In this document: piece after piece, positions 31,389 through 40,481 of the stretch | Layout of the letters: each line of letters starts with the position of its first letter | Position numbering within the stretch: the stretch's first letter is position 1 | DNA from: Rhizobium sp. Root1203 | Lineage (GTDB): Bacteria; Pseudomonadota; Alphaproteobacteria; Rhizobiales; Rhizobiaceae | Reading direction: 5' to 3' | Length of the DNA: 64,000 nt | NCBI RefSeq assembly: GCF_001424945.1 | Contig: NZ_LMCW01000012.1 | Coordinates: 711,323-775,322, forward strand | Program-made: the position numbers and the translations under genes | The notes under the pieces: model-generated | Told to the model about the DNA's origin: nothing | Database searches by the model: none | The model's input: the letters and a program-made list of their open reading frames with translations, nothing else

Positions 31389-32258
31389 ATGAGCGAAGAG
31401 AAGAGCCGTTTTGTGGTGTCTGCCGACTGGCTGCAGGCGGAACTGGGAAAGCCTGATCTGCGCATCCTCGATGCCTCTTTCTACCTTCCGGTCCAGAAGC
31501 GCGATGCCGATGCAGAGTATGCGGTCGGCCACATCCCCGGCGCCATCCGTTTCGATCAGGACAAGATCGCCGATCACTCGGTGCCATTGCCGCACACGAT
31601 ACCCACGCCCGAATATTTCGCGGCAGAGGTCGGCAACCTCGGCATTGGCGAAACCGACCGTATCGTCGTCTATGACGGCATCGGCATGTTTGCATCGCCG
31701 AGGGTCTGGTGGTTGTTTCGCGTCATGGGCGCCAAGAACGTCTTCGTGCTCGACGGCGGGCTCGACGGCTGGAAGGCCGAAGGCCGGCCGCTTGAAACAG
31801 CCGTGTCACAGTACGAACCAAAGCCTTTCACGGCAGCCTACGACGCCGGTCGCGTTGTCAATCTCGAAGCGATGAAGAATATCGTGTCGAATGGTGCTCT
31901 GCAGATCGCCGATGCCCGCAGCGCCGGGCGCTTCGCTGCGACGGAGCCGGAGCCCCGCGCTGGCATGCGTTCGGGCCACATGCCCGGTGCACGCAATCTG
32001 CCGTCCGGCGTGTTCGCCAAGCAAGGCCGCTTCAAGTCGCTGCCCGAACTGAAGCAGACGATCGAAGACGCCGGCATCGACCTGGCGAAGCCGGTTGTCA
32101 CCTCCTGCGGCTCCGGCATAACCGCCGCTATCATTACGCTGGCGCTCGAATCGCTCGGTCATACCGACAACAGACTCTATGACGGGTCCTGGAGCGAATG
32201 GGGGAGCCGCGCCGAAACGCCCGTCGTCACCGGTCCGCCGGAAGCGGTCAAAGCCTGA
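31389..32258 (+). CDS. sseA: 3-mercaptopyruvate sulfurtransferase (rhodanese pair)
   Basis: The 289-aa protein has two rhodanese domains (LRILDASFYLP and GHIPGAIRFDQDKI first; IADARSAGRF, HMPGARNLP second) and the active loop CGSGITA with Cys240, which fits mercaptopyruvate sulfurtransferases rather than thiosulfate ones. It transfers sulfur from 3-mercaptopyruvate to thiols or cyanide. ATG 31389 has GGGAGAG upstream; the five upstream codons are less likely. Confidence 0.93.
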   Translation: MSEEKSRFVVSADWLQAELGKPDLRILDASFYLPVQKRDADAEYAVGHIPGAIRFDQDKIADHSVPLPHTIPTPEYFAAEVGNLGIGETDRIVVYDGIGMFASPRVWWLFRVMGAKNVFVLDGGLDGWKAEGRPLETAVSQYEPKPFTAAYDAGRVVNLEAMKNIVSNGALQIADARSAGRFAATEPEPRAGMRSGHMPGARNLPSGVFAKQGRFKSLPELKQTIEDAGIDLAKPVVTSCGSGITAAIITLALESLGHTDNRLYDGSWSEWGSRAETPVVTGPPEAVKA

Positions 32259-32263
32259 TCGCC

Positions 32264-32824
32264 ATGGCAAAGACACCCGCTACGCTCAAGGCTCATCTCA
32301 CGCGTCTCGAAATGACGGTACCGCCGAAGGCAAGCCTGCCGGTGCCCGTCAACATCCAGACGGCCATCATGCGCGCTCCCGGCATCCCGCTGCCTTACTA
32401 CCGCTATCTTTACCGCCAGGTCGGGGCGCGCTGGCAATGGGTCGATCGCATGCGGATGAGCGATGAGGAACTTGCGGCCACCTTGCATGACAAGCGCAAC
32501 ACCATCAGCGTGCTCTATGTCAACGGCGCACCGGCGGGCTTCTACGAGTATTTCGCCGAAGACGAGGAAACGATCGAACTCAGCCATTTTGGCCTGATGG
32601 AGAGCGGTCTCGGCCTCGGCATCGGCAAGTGGTTCCTGCTGCAGGCCCTCTACGCAATCTGGACGCAGAATCCCATCCGGGTCACCACGACGACGAATAC
32701 CCTCGACCACCCGCGTGCTCTGCAGCTCTACCAGATGTTCGGCTTCTCGCCCGTCTCCACCGGCACGGCGATCGTTCGACCGCTCAGCGACAAGGAATTG
32801 CTGGAAGCTGCGAAAAAAAGCTAG
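32264..32824 (+). CDS. GNAT family N-acetyltransferase
   Basis: The 186-aa protein starts MAKTPATLKAHLTRLEMTVP and shows GNAT elements: a strand pair (ISVLYVNGAPAGFYEYF), an acetyl-CoA P-loop-like LGLGIGKWFLLQAL and LDHPRALQLYQMFGFSPVST. The acceptor is unknown. It begins five bases after the sseA stop, so it is likely co-transcribed. Confidence 0.88.
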   Translation: MAKTPATLKAHLTRLEMTVPPKASLPVPVNIQTAIMRAPGIPLPYYRYLYRQVGARWQWVDRMRMSDEELAATLHDKRNTISVLYVNGAPAGFYEYFAEDEETIELSHFGLMESGLGLGIGKWFLLQALYAIWTQNPIRVTTTTNTLDHPRALQLYQMFGFSPVSTGTAIVRPLSDKELLEAAKKS

Positions 32825-32894
32825 CCGGCAAGGATCGGGTGGCCTCCACCCCCAGCAAGCGGCATTTAGTGGCAAAGTTCAAAGGAGACTTGCC

Positions 32895-33368
32895 ATGTCC
32901 GATATTCGCTTTTCCGCAATGCCGACGACCGATGCCGAGCATCTCTGGAATGGTGGTCGCGACGCCTACGACAACCTGCCGGAAACGATGATTTCCGAAG
33001 GACCGGGATACCCGTGCCGTCACTGCCTGGAAAATATCGACGCCGGCGACGAGGTTCTGGTCTTTGCGTACCGGCCGTTCCCGGGGTTGCAGCCCTATGC
33101 GGAGACCGGCCCGGTCTTCCTGCACAAGCAGCGATGCGAGCGGTACGTGGCCGAAGAAATCATGCCGCCTGTGTTGGCAACAAGCCGCGACTTCATTGTC
33201 CGCGGTTATTCGGAAAACAACAGGATCGTCTACGGCAGTGGTGCGGTAACGCCAATCGGGGACATTCCTACCTATGCGGCAACGCTCCTCGATCGGCCGG
33301 AGATCTCGTACGTGCACGTCCGCTCGGCCCGCAACAACTGCTATCAGTGCCGGATAGACAAGTGTTGA
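32895..33368 (+). CDS. DUF1203 family protein
   Basis: The 157-aa protein has DUF1203 features: PCRHCLENIDAGDEVLVFAY with RPF, GPVFLHKQRCERY, and a terminal VRSARNNCYQCRI. Several Cys pairs suggest metal binding. Function unknown. AAAGGAG precedes the ATG and a stem-loop follows the stop. Confidence 0.88.
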   Translation: MSDIRFSAMPTTDAEHLWNGGRDAYDNLPETMISEGPGYPCRHCLENIDAGDEVLVFAYRPFPGLQPYAETGPVFLHKQRCERYVAEEIMPPVLATSRDFIVRGYSENNRIVYGSGAVTPIGDIPTYAATLLDRPEISYVHVRSARNNCYQCRIDKC

Positions 33369-33373
33369 CCAAG

Positions 33374-33402
33374 GAAGCCGGCCGCAAAAATCAGCCGGCT
33401 TC
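33374..33402. terminator. Terminator hairpin between DUF1203 and ald
   Basis: GAAGCCGGC, an 11-base A-rich loop and GCCGGCTTC form a perfect 9-bp stem between convergent genes. Confidence 0.65.
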
Positions 33403-33424
33403 TACTTACGCTACGTGATGTGAC

Positions 33425-34543
33425 TTACGCTACGTTCAGCAGGCTTTCCGGAGCGTATGGCTCATAGCCAAGCGCCTCGGCGACAGGCTTGTTTGTCACG
33501 CGGCCCTTGTGGATGTTCAGGCCGTTTCGCAGGTGCTTATCCTCTGCGATTGCGCGCAGACCGCGATCGGCGAGCGCAAGTCCATACACCAGTGTTGCGT
33601 TGTTCAGCGCATGCGCGGAGGTGACCGGAACCGCGCCCGGCATGTTGGCCACACAGTAATGAACGACGCCGTCGACCACATAGGTCGGATCAGAGTGCGT
33701 GGTTGCATGCGAGGTCTCGAAGCAGCCACCCTGATCGATGGCGACGTCGACGATGACTGAGCCCTTCTTCATGGCTGAAAGCATCTCGCGGCTGACCAGT
33801 TTGGGGGCGGCAGCACCGGGTATCAACACGGCACCAATAACAAGATCGGCCGAGAACACTTCGTCTTCCAGGGCCTGGATGCTGGAGTAGCACGTGTGGA
33901 TGCGGCCACCGAAGATGTCATCCAGCTGGCGCAGGCGCGGCAGGGACTTGTCGAGAATACTGACATCAGCACCAAGGCCGGAGGCTATTTTCGCGGCATG
34001 CAGGCCGACGACACCGCCGCCAATGATCGCAACCTTCGCCGGCAGGACACCAGGCACGCCGCCGAGTAGGATGCCAAGGCCGCCGTTCGCCTTCTGGAGT
34101 GCTGTTGCGCCAGCCTGAATCGACAGGCGACCGGCGACCTCCGACATCGGCGCAAGCAGCGGCAGGCCGCCGCGCTCATCGGTTACTGTCTCATAGGCGA
34201 CCGCCGTCACGCCTGAAGCCAGCAGGCCCTTCGTCTGCTCGGGATCGGGCGCGAGGTGGAGATAGGTGTAGAGAATCTGGCCTTCGCGAAGCTGTGCCCA
34301 TTCGGTGGGCTGCGGTTCCTTGACCTTGACGATCATGTCGCATTTCTCGAAGATATCCTTGGCCGAGGCCGCGATTTTCGCGCCAGCGCCGATATAGGCG
34401 GCATCGTCAGCGCCGATCCCGGCGCCGGCTTTTGTTTCGATCCAGACCTCGTGGCCGTGTGCGACATACTCACGAACCGACGCGGGTGTCAGACCGACAC
34501 GATATTCATGGTTCTTGATTTCCTTCGGGCAACCGACACGCAT
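33425..34543 (-). CDS. ald: Alanine dehydrogenase
   Basis: The 372-aa protein starting [20 protein letters not shown] is a typical Ald: substrate-site segments ([11 protein letters not shown] with Lys, YLHLAPD with His) and the NAD fold [20 protein letters not shown]. It interconverts alanine and pyruvate/ammonia with NAD. The start at 34543 matches the family N-terminus; the 45 codons upstream are not supported. It diverges from a Lrp/AsnC regulator, which very likely controls it. Confidence 0.96.
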   Translation of the reverse strand: MRVGCPKEIKNHEYRVGLTPASVREYVAHGHEVWIETKAGAGIGADDAAYIGAGAKIAASAKDIFEKCDMIVKVKEPQPTEWAQLREGQILYTYLHLAPDPEQTKGLLASGVTAVAYETVTDERGGLPLLAPMSEVAGRLSIQAGATALQKANGGLGILLGGVPGVLPAKVAIIGGGVVGLHAAKIASGLGADVSILDKSLPRLRQLDDIFGGRIHTCYSSIQALEDEVFSADLVIGAVLIPGAAAPKLVSREMLSAMKKGSVIVDVAIDQGGCFETSHATTHSDPTYVVDGVVHYCVANMPGAVPVTSAHALNNATLVYGLALADRGLRAIAEDKHLRNGLNIHKGRVTNKPVAEALGYEPYAPESLLNVA

Positions 34544-34652
34544 TGGCGTTCCTCTCTTTTTGGGTCCGTCCAGCGGACTGTTTTGCGAGGGAAATCCAAT
34601 CACCATGGCTGTGAAATGTCCTTGCAAAGAGCAATTGCATGGACGGAGTTTT

Positions 34653-34697
34653 TCGAAGATTATTGCAGAAATCATCAAAAACTCGAAGGTTCTTCGA
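34653..34697. promoter_or_regulatory. AldR-type operator in the ald/aldR intergenic region
   Basis: TCGAAG-GTT-CTTCGA (34683-34697) is a perfect inverted repeat ending at the base before the regulator's ATG. A further TCGAAG lies 30 bp upstream (34653-34658), about three helical turns, as expected for Lrp-family octamers wrapping DNA. Confidence 0.55.
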
Positions 34698-35159
34698 ATG
34701 TCACAACTCGACGCTATCGATCTTGCGATTCTGAAGACTCTTCAGACGACCGCGCGCATCACCAACGCAGACCTTGCGGCGAAGGTTGGCCTCTCGGCAT
34801 CGGCCTGCTCGCGGCGGCTCGATATCCTGGAACGAACTGACATCATCCGCGGCTACCATGCGCACGTTTCGCATAAGGCTCTCGACTACAAGATGATCGC
34901 GATCGTGCATATCTCGCTGTCGGGCCAGTTCGCCAAGACGCTGTCCGAATTCGAGACGGCGGTGAAGCGCTGTCCGAACGTGCTGGTCTGCTATCTCATG
35001 TCGGGCGAGTATGATTACATCCTGCGCGTCGCGGCGCGCGATCTCGAAGACTACGAGCGTATCCACCGCGACTGGCTCTCGGCGCTTCCGCATGTGGTGA
35101 AGATCAATTCGAGCTTCGCGTTGCGCGAAGTCATAGACAGGCCGAACGTCGGGCTCTGA
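34698..35159 (+). CDS. Lrp/AsnC family regulator (likely AldR)
   Basis: The 153-aa protein has an AsnC helix-turn-helix (ITNADLAAKVGLSASACSRR) and a C-terminal RAM domain (NVLVCYLMSGEYDYILRVAA). Its start at 34698 fits the family length (about 150 aa). Divergent placement from ald makes it the probable alanine-responsive activator of that gene. Confidence 0.93.
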   Translation: MSQLDAIDLAILKTLQTTARITNADLAAKVGLSASACSRRLDILERTDIIRGYHAHVSHKALDYKMIAIVHISLSGQFAKTLSEFETAVKRCPNVLVCYLMSGEYDYILRVAARDLEDYERIHRDWLSALPHVVKINSSFALREVIDRPNVGL

Positions 35160-35244
35160 CAGTGCATCGAAATCGATGCAATATCGGCGCATTCCGGCTC
35201 AAGTTTCCATGGCGTTGGCAGAACCGCCGAGATAAGACGACGCA

Positions 35245-36126
35245 ATGAAATCGAAGACCCAAGGCTATATTTTCGTCCTCCTGGCGATCACCATCTTTTC
35301 CTTACAGGACGCCATCTCGAAGCACCTCGGCAGCGCCTACCCGCCGGTTTTCGTCACCATGATCCGCTATTGGGCCTTTGCGCTCTTTACAGTCCTGCTG
35401 GCATCGAAAATGCGAGGCGGACTATCTGCGACGGCACGCACCAAACGACCCGTGCTGCAGATCGTTCGCGGCCTCCTGCTCGCGGCTCAGGTCGTGGCGG
35501 TCATCAGTTGCTTCGCCGTCATCGGCCTCGCGCATTCGCAGGCGATCTTCTCCGCCACGCCAATTCTGATTGCGCTGCTTTCGATGCCTATTCTGGGCGA
35601 GCGGGTCGGGTGGCGCCGCTGGACCGCAATCTGCGCAGGCCTCATTGGGGTTTTGATGATCCTCAAGCCGGAAGGTGGATTCTTCGATCTCAAGCTGCTG
35701 CTTGCGATCCTGTCCTGCTTTCTCTTCGCCTTCTACGTCATTGCGACACGGCTCGTGAGCCGGGACGATTCGGCCATGACGAGCTTTTTCTATACGGGCG
35801 TCGTCGGCGGCGTCGCCATGACGCTCGTCGGCCCCTTCTATTGGACCTGGATGACCACACCGGACTGGGGATGGATGGCACTTGTGTGCATGACCAGCAT
35901 CTCCAGCCACTACTTTCTCATCCGCGCCTACGACATGCTCGATGCAGCCGCCGTTCAGCCTCTGACATATCTGCAGTTGGTCTATGCCTCCATCATCGGC
36001 ACGACAATCTACGGCGAGACGCTGAGCCTCAATACGATCATCGGTTCGCTGATCGTTGTCGGATCCGGCATCTTCACGATATGGCGCGAGCATGTCGTGG
36101 GTCGACGAAAATCAGCCTCGAGTTAA
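35245..36126 (+). CDS. DMT superfamily (EamA) transporter
   Basis: The 293-aa protein has ten hydrophobic helices in two EamA repeats (ITIFSLQDAISKHLGSAYPP; LGERVGWRRWTAICAGLIGV; LTYLQLVYASIIGTTIYGET). Inner-membrane metabolite exporter; substrate unknown. Nearness to ald/aldR could hint at amino-acid export, but it has its own gap of 85 bp and this is only a suggestion. Confidence 0.9.
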   Translation: MKSKTQGYIFVLLAITIFSLQDAISKHLGSAYPPVFVTMIRYWAFALFTVLLASKMRGGLSATARTKRPVLQIVRGLLLAAQVVAVISCFAVIGLAHSQAIFSATPILIALLSMPILGERVGWRRWTAICAGLIGVLMILKPEGGFFDLKLLLAILSCFLFAFYVIATRLVSRDDSAMTSFFYTGVVGGVAMTLVGPFYWTWMTTPDWGWMALVCMTSISSHYFLIRAYDMLDAAAVQPLTYLQLVYASIIGTTIYGETLSLNTIIGSLIVVGSGIFTIWREHVVGRRKSASS

Positions 36127-36217
36127 AGTGACTTTTTCTCAACATTAAGGACAATCGTGAAAGGATTCTCAATCTTTTCTGCCAATACTTCGCATCAGTT
36201 ATCCTGTTGGGAGTAGT

Positions 36218-36553
36218 ATGATGCACAATCTAAATATCATCACTCGCAAGGCCGATCGTAAACCTTGCCGTATATTCGGCAAGGTTCGCTACCTGAACAA
36301 GGAGGTGGATGCCCGCATTCTCGATATGTCGGTCACCGGCATGGCGGTCGAGATCAGGGCTCCATTGCATGCGGCATCGGGCAGCCGCGTGCAGATCCTC
36401 ACCGAGGACGTCGGGACACTTCATGGCATCATCCGCTGGTGTCACAACGGGCGTCTGGGCATCCAGTTCGATCCGAACTCCAATGCCCGGGCTCAGGTTG
36501 CCTCGTACTTCCGTTTCTTCCACAAGGAAGTACGGCCGACACTGTCGCGTTAA
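36218..36553 (+). CDS. PilZ domain protein, cyclic-di-GMP receptor
   Basis: The 111-aa protein is a single PilZ domain: an arginine-rich N-terminal segment (ADRKPCRIFGKVRY) and the DMSVTGMAVE motif (D/NxSxxG). Single-domain PilZ proteins bind cyclic-di-GMP and control motility or polysaccharides through partners. The first motif has Arg spacing that differs somewhat from RxxxR, so binding strength is uncertain. GGGAG precedes the ATG. Confidence 0.88.
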   Translation: MMHNLNIITRKADRKPCRIFGKVRYLNKEVDARILDMSVTGMAVEIRAPLHAASGSRVQILTEDVGTLHGIIRWCHNGRLGIQFDPNSNARAQVASYFRFFHKEVRPTLSR

Positions 36554-36642
36554 GCGACTGTCATTTTGAGGGTTTACTCCTTCGCAGATCATCCTAATCT
36601 CGCCTTCGGGCCGGGCGATGCATGATTTTCGAAGGAGTTTTC

Positions 36643-38631
36643 ATGTCTTCCATGCTTGATCTACCGCCGGTGAGCCGACGCTCGCTGCTGGCCGGAATCG
36701 CTGCTACCTCCGCTCTGGTGCTGCTGCATCCGTTCACCGCGCGTGCCGCCGCCAATCAGGCGCATCTGCGGCTGATGGAAACGACCGATATTCACGTCAA
36801 CGTCTTTCCCTACGATTATTATGCCGACAAGCCGAACGACACGATGGGTCTGGCGCGCACGGCGACGATCATCGACAGCATTCGCGCGGAGGCGGCCAAC
36901 TCGCTCTTGATCGACAACGGCGACGTGTTGCAGGGCAATCCGATGGGCGACTACATGGCCTATCAGCACGGAATGAAGGATGGCGACGTCCACCCCGTCA
37001 TCAAGGCGATGAACACGCTCGGCTACACCGTCGGCACGCTTGGAAACCATGAGTTCAACTACGGCCTCGAATTCATGTTCAAGGTGCTGGCGGGCGCCAA
37101 CTTCCCCTTCGTCTGTGCCAATCTGACCAAGGGCCAACTTGCCTCAGACCCGAAGCAGGACGAGCTTTTCTTCAAGCCCTACATCATCGTCGAGAAGATG
37201 ATCAAGGACGGCGCCGGCAACGAGAGCCCGGTGAAAATCGGCTTCGTGGGTTTCGTGCCGCCCCAGATCATGCTCTGGGACATCAAGAATCTCGAGGGAA
37301 ATGCGCAGACGCGCGATATCGTCGAGGCAGCCAGGGCTTGGGTTCCCGTGATGAAGGAAGAAGGGGCAGACATCGTCATCGCCCTCTCCCACTCCGGCAT
37401 CGACGGCACGGCGCCGTCCGAAAAAATGGAAAACGCGTCCCTGCACCTGGCTGCGGTCGATGGCATCGACGCCATCTTTACCGGACACCAGCATCTCGTC
37501 TTCCCCGGACCGAAAACGTGGGACGACATCCCGAACGCTGATCCTGTCAAGGGCACGCTGCACGGTAAGCCCGCTGTCATGGCAGGTTTCTGGGGCTCGC
37601 ATCTCGGCCTGATCGACCTTTTGCTGGAGAAGGACGGCAAGGGCTGGAAAATCGTCGATTTCACCTCGGAAGCGCGGCCTATCTACCACCGTGACGACAA
37701 GAAGAAAGTCGTCGCCGACGTGACGGACAACAGGGAGGTCGTCGACGCGGCCAAGGCCGAGCACGAGGCGACACTTGCCTATGTCCGCACGCCGGTCGGC
37801 AAGAGTTCCGCACCGCTCTACTCCTACTTCGCCCTGGTTGCGGACGACCCCTCCGTTCAGATCGTCTCACAGGCGCAGACCTGGTACATCAGACAGATGC
37901 TCGCGGACACGGAATTCAGGGATCTGCCGGTGCTCTCGGCTGCGGCGCCGTTCAAGGCCGGTGGACGCGGAGGGGCGGACTACTATACCGACGTTCCGGC
38001 CGGCGATATCGCCATCAGGAATGTAGCGGACCTCTACCTCTATCCGAACACCGTTCAGGCCGTCGTCATTTCAGGCGAGCAGGTGAGGAACTGGCTGGAA
38101 ATGTCGGCTGGCATGTTCAACGAAGTGAAGCCGGGCTCCCAGGACGCCGATCTGTTGAACGACGAGTTTCCGTCCTACAACTACGACGTCATTGACGGCG
38201 TCACCTATCAGATCGACCTGTCGCAGCCGCGAAAATACGACAATGACGGAAAGGCGATCAATGCCGGTTCCAATCGCATCCAGAACCTGCAGTTCGACGG
38301 CAAACCGATCGACCCGCAGCAGAAATTCCTGGTGGTCACGAATAACTACCGCGCCGGCGGCGGCGGAAAATTCCCGGAGATCGCCGCGGACAAAGTGGTA
38401 TTCCAGGCACCGGACACGAACCGAGACGTGATCGTGCGCTACGTTCACGAGCAAGGCACGATCAACCCTTCCGCCGACGGCAACTGGACATTCAAGCCAT
38501 TGCCCGGAACGACGGCGACATTCCAGAGCGGCCCCAGGGCCAAGCAGTTTATCGCGGACGTCAAGGGCGCGAAGATAGAGGATGCCGGTGAAGGGAGCGA
38601 TGGCTTCGCCAGGTTCAGGCTGATTCTGTAA
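36643..38631 (+). CDS. cpdB: Periplasmic 2',3'-cyclic-nucleotide phosphodiesterase/3'-nucleotidase
   Basis: The 662-aa protein has a Tat signal (SRRSLLAGIAATSALVLL) and the metallophosphatase motifs ETTDIHVNVF, IDNGDVLQGNP, LGNHEFNYG, SHSGID and TGHQHLVFPG, then a 5'-nucleotidase C-terminal domain (PNTVQAVVISGEQVRNWLEM, NNYRAGGGGKFPE). It hydrolyses nucleotides in the periplasm for phosphate and nucleoside scavenging. I chose ATG 36643 with GAAGGAG upstream. Confidence 0.93.
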   Translation: MSSMLDLPPVSRRSLLAGIAATSALVLLHPFTARAAANQAHLRLMETTDIHVNVFPYDYYADKPNDTMGLARTATIIDSIRAEAANSLLIDNGDVLQGNPMGDYMAYQHGMKDGDVHPVIKAMNTLGYTVGTLGNHEFNYGLEFMFKVLAGANFPFVCANLTKGQLASDPKQDELFFKPYIIVEKMIKDGAGNESPVKIGFVGFVPPQIMLWDIKNLEGNAQTRDIVEAARAWVPVMKEEGADIVIALSHSGIDGTAPSEKMENASLHLAAVDGIDAIFTGHQHLVFPGPKTWDDIPNADPVKGTLHGKPAVMAGFWGSHLGLIDLLLEKDGKGWKIVDFTSEARPIYHRDDKKKVVADVTDNREVVDAAKAEHEATLAYVRTPVGKSSAPLYSYFALVADDPSVQIVSQAQTWYIRQMLADTEFRDLPVLSAAAPFKAGGRGGADYYTDVPAGDIAIRNVADLYLYPNTVQAVVISGEQVRNWLEMSAGMFNEVKPGSQDADLLNDEFPSYNYDVIDGVTYQIDLSQPRKYDNDGKAINAGSNRIQNLQFDGKPIDPQQKFLVVTNNYRAGGGGKFPEIAADKVVFQAPDTNRDVIVRYVHEQGTINPSADGNWTFKPLPGTTATFQSGPRAKQFIADVKGAKIEDAGEGSDGFARFRLIL

Positions 38632-38648
38632 GTCGATGTATACATATA

Positions 38649-38672
38649 TAGCGAGGCGCCAGCGCCTCGCTA
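38649..38672. terminator. Bidirectional terminator between cpdB and the LysR gene
   Basis: TAGCGAGGCGCC-AGCGCCTCGCTA is a near-perfect 11-bp inverted repeat overlapping the LysR stop codon; TATTCT follows on the plus strand. Confidence 0.7.
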
Positions 38673-39638
38673 TTCTGCAGCGAGCGGCATGTCGGGCGGG
38701 CGGAGCTCGCTCAGCGATGCTGTGAAGTCCGCATGGCTAGGGCATGCGGAAAGCCGGGACCTGAAAGCATCGATCATCCATGTGGCCGCCGGACCCGGCG
38801 GATTGGCGATCCGCCGCATGGCGTAGATTGGATATTCCCCCTGTTCATAGGCCTGAAGATCGAGATGGACCAGAGTGCCGCTCGCCAGATCGTCGCGTAT
38901 GATTGACGCCGGTAACCCGCCCCAACCCAAGCCGCCCCGGATCAGCGCGTGCTTGGTCGCTATGTCGCTGACGCGCCAGGTCTTATAGGACAGCACGTTG
39001 AAGTCTCGCCCCTTCGTCAGACCGGATGCGTCGGTGACGACGAGCTGCACCTCCTCGCGGACATCGCCAAGAGTTAGCGGTCGATGGAACGCCGCCAGGG
39101 GATGATTGCGAGAAGCGACTGGCACCATGAAGGAATAGCCGATCTTCTCGACGATGATCGAATCGTCCTGCCTGAGTACCGCGCCGCCAATGCCGATCGT
39201 CGCCTTGCCGCTCAGCACCGCATCCATAACCATCCCGAGCTCTCCGACATTCAAGTTGAGCGCGACAGACGGGAACCTCTCCCTGAACTCTCTCAGCACA
39301 TCGACCGTTGCCTGGGGCGGCACCATAACGCTGATCGCCACGGAAACCTCCGCCTCCAGCCCTTCCTTGAGGCTTTTCACACGCGCACGCATCACCTGCA
39401 AATCGATCAGCAACCGACGCGCATCCTCAAGCATGGCCTTGCCCGCTTCAGTCAGCTTCGGCTGGCGCGCCCCCGAACGTTCGAAGAGCTGCATTTCAAG
39501 CTGGGTCTCAAGGTTCGCAATCGTGTAGCTGATCACCGACTGGGCGCGGTTGAGCACGCGGGAGGCCGCTGAAAAGCTGCCTGTCTCGGCAACCGTCAGG
39601 AATACCTGCAACTGGTCCAAAGTAGGGTTCGGTAGCAT
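38670..39638 (-). CDS. LysR family regulator
   Basis: From ATG 39638 (MLPNPTLDQLQVFLTVAETG) the protein is about 322 aa with a LysR helix-turn-helix (SFSAASRVLNRAQSVISYTI) and a substrate-binding domain. The frame is open further upstream to 39776, but that part runs into the divergent promoter. Divergence from azoR suggests it controls that gene in response to quinones or oxidants. Confidence 0.92.
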   Translation of the reverse strand: MLPNPTLDQLQVFLTVAETGSFSAASRVLNRAQSVISYTIANLETQLEMQLFERSGARQPKLTEAGKAMLEDARRLLIDLQVMRARVKSLKEGLEAEVSVAISVMVPPQATVDVLREFRERFPSVALNLNVGELGMVMDAVLSGKATIGIGGAVLRQDDSIIVEKIGYSFMVPVASRNHPLAAFHRPLTLGDVREEVQLVVTDASGLTKGRDFNVLSYKTWRVSDIATKHALIRGGLGWGGLPASIIRDDLASGTLVHLDLQAYEQGEYPIYAMRRIANPPGPAATWMIDAFRSRLSACPSHADFTASLSELRPPDMPLAAE

Positions 39639-39653
39639 CGTCCATCCAATCCA

Positions 39654-39694
39654 TCGATAGATACGATCTACTTTATCCCAGTTTTTTCGATAGA
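39654..39694. promoter_or_regulatory. Repeats in the LysR/azoR intergenic region
   Basis: TCGATAGA occurs at 39654-39661 and 39687-39694, 33 bp apart (three helical turns), in the gap between divergent genes. Direct or inverted half-sites like this are candidate LysR binding sites. Confidence 0.4.
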
Positions 39695-39778
39695 CAACCC
39701 GTCTTATCTGTTCACTCGAACCCCGGTCCAAACCTCCCAAACGGACCTCGAAAGCCACCGACGAGAGGAACAACAATC

Positions 39779-40393
39779 ATGTCGTCCATCCTGCTTCTGA
39801 CCTCCAGCCCCCGCGCTGAGTCTCTTTCGACCACTATTGCCTCGGACCTCGCAGGCAAGCTCAAGGCCCAGCAGCCAGGCAGCGTCGTGGTTCGCCGCGA
39901 CCTCGCAGCCAACCCGCTTCCACATATCGACGATCTCTTCACGGCTGCCATCCGCAAGCCGGCAGACGCCCGTACTGCTCAGGAAGCGGAAGCAGTCAAG
40001 ACGTCCGACGCACTCGTGGACGAACTGCTTGCAGCCGACACCATCGTCATCGGTACCGGCCTCATCAACTTCGGCATCTACTCGTCGTTGAAGACCTGGA
40101 TCGACAACGTCGCGCGTGCCGGCCGTACCTTCACCTACACCGAAAACGGCCCAGTGGGCCTTGCCACGGGGAAAAAGGTCTACGTCGTTCTCGCCTCCGG
40201 CGGTGTCTATTCGCAAGGCCCGGCTGCGCCGATGAACCACGCGGTTCCCTACCTCAAATCGGTTCTCGGCTTCCTCGGCATCACCGACGTCGAGACCATC
40301 TATGTCGAAGGCCTCGCGTTCGGCCCTGAAGCTGCAGAGAAGGCGATCGGCGCTGCCAAGGCGCGCGCCGAAGAAATTGCGCTTGCGGCTTAA
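39779..40393 (+). CDS. azoR: FMN-dependent NADH-azoreductase/quinone reductase
   Basis: The 204-aa flavodoxin-fold protein starts MSSILLLTSSPRAESLSTTI (phosphate-binding SSPRxxxS) and has GTGLINFGIYSSLKTWIDNV and ARAGRTFTYTENGPVGL, typical of AzoR. It reduces quinones and azo compounds with two electrons, protecting from redox cycling. GAGAGGAAC precedes the ATG. A good terminator follows. Confidence 0.95.
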   Translation: MSSILLLTSSPRAESLSTTIASDLAGKLKAQQPGSVVVRRDLAANPLPHIDDLFTAAIRKPADARTAQEAEAVKTSDALVDELLAADTIVIGTGLINFGIYSSLKTWIDNVARAGRTFTYTENGPVGLATGKKVYVVLASGGVYSQGPAAPMNHAVPYLKSVLGFLGITDVETIYVEGLAFGPEAAEKAIGAAKARAEEIALAA

Positions 40394-40418
40394 TTTCCGA
40401 TCCGCGTAGCAAGCTCGC

Positions 40419-40455
40419 GGGGCAACCGGTTATGCCGGCTGCCCCTTCTTTTGTT
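40419..40455 (+). terminator. Rho-independent terminator after azoR
   Basis: GGGGCAACCGG, TTAT, GCCGGCTGCCCC pair with one mismatch, followed by TTCTTTTGTT. Confidence 0.75.
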
Positions 40456-40481
40456 GCTCCGACGAGACGGCAGGCGAAAGG

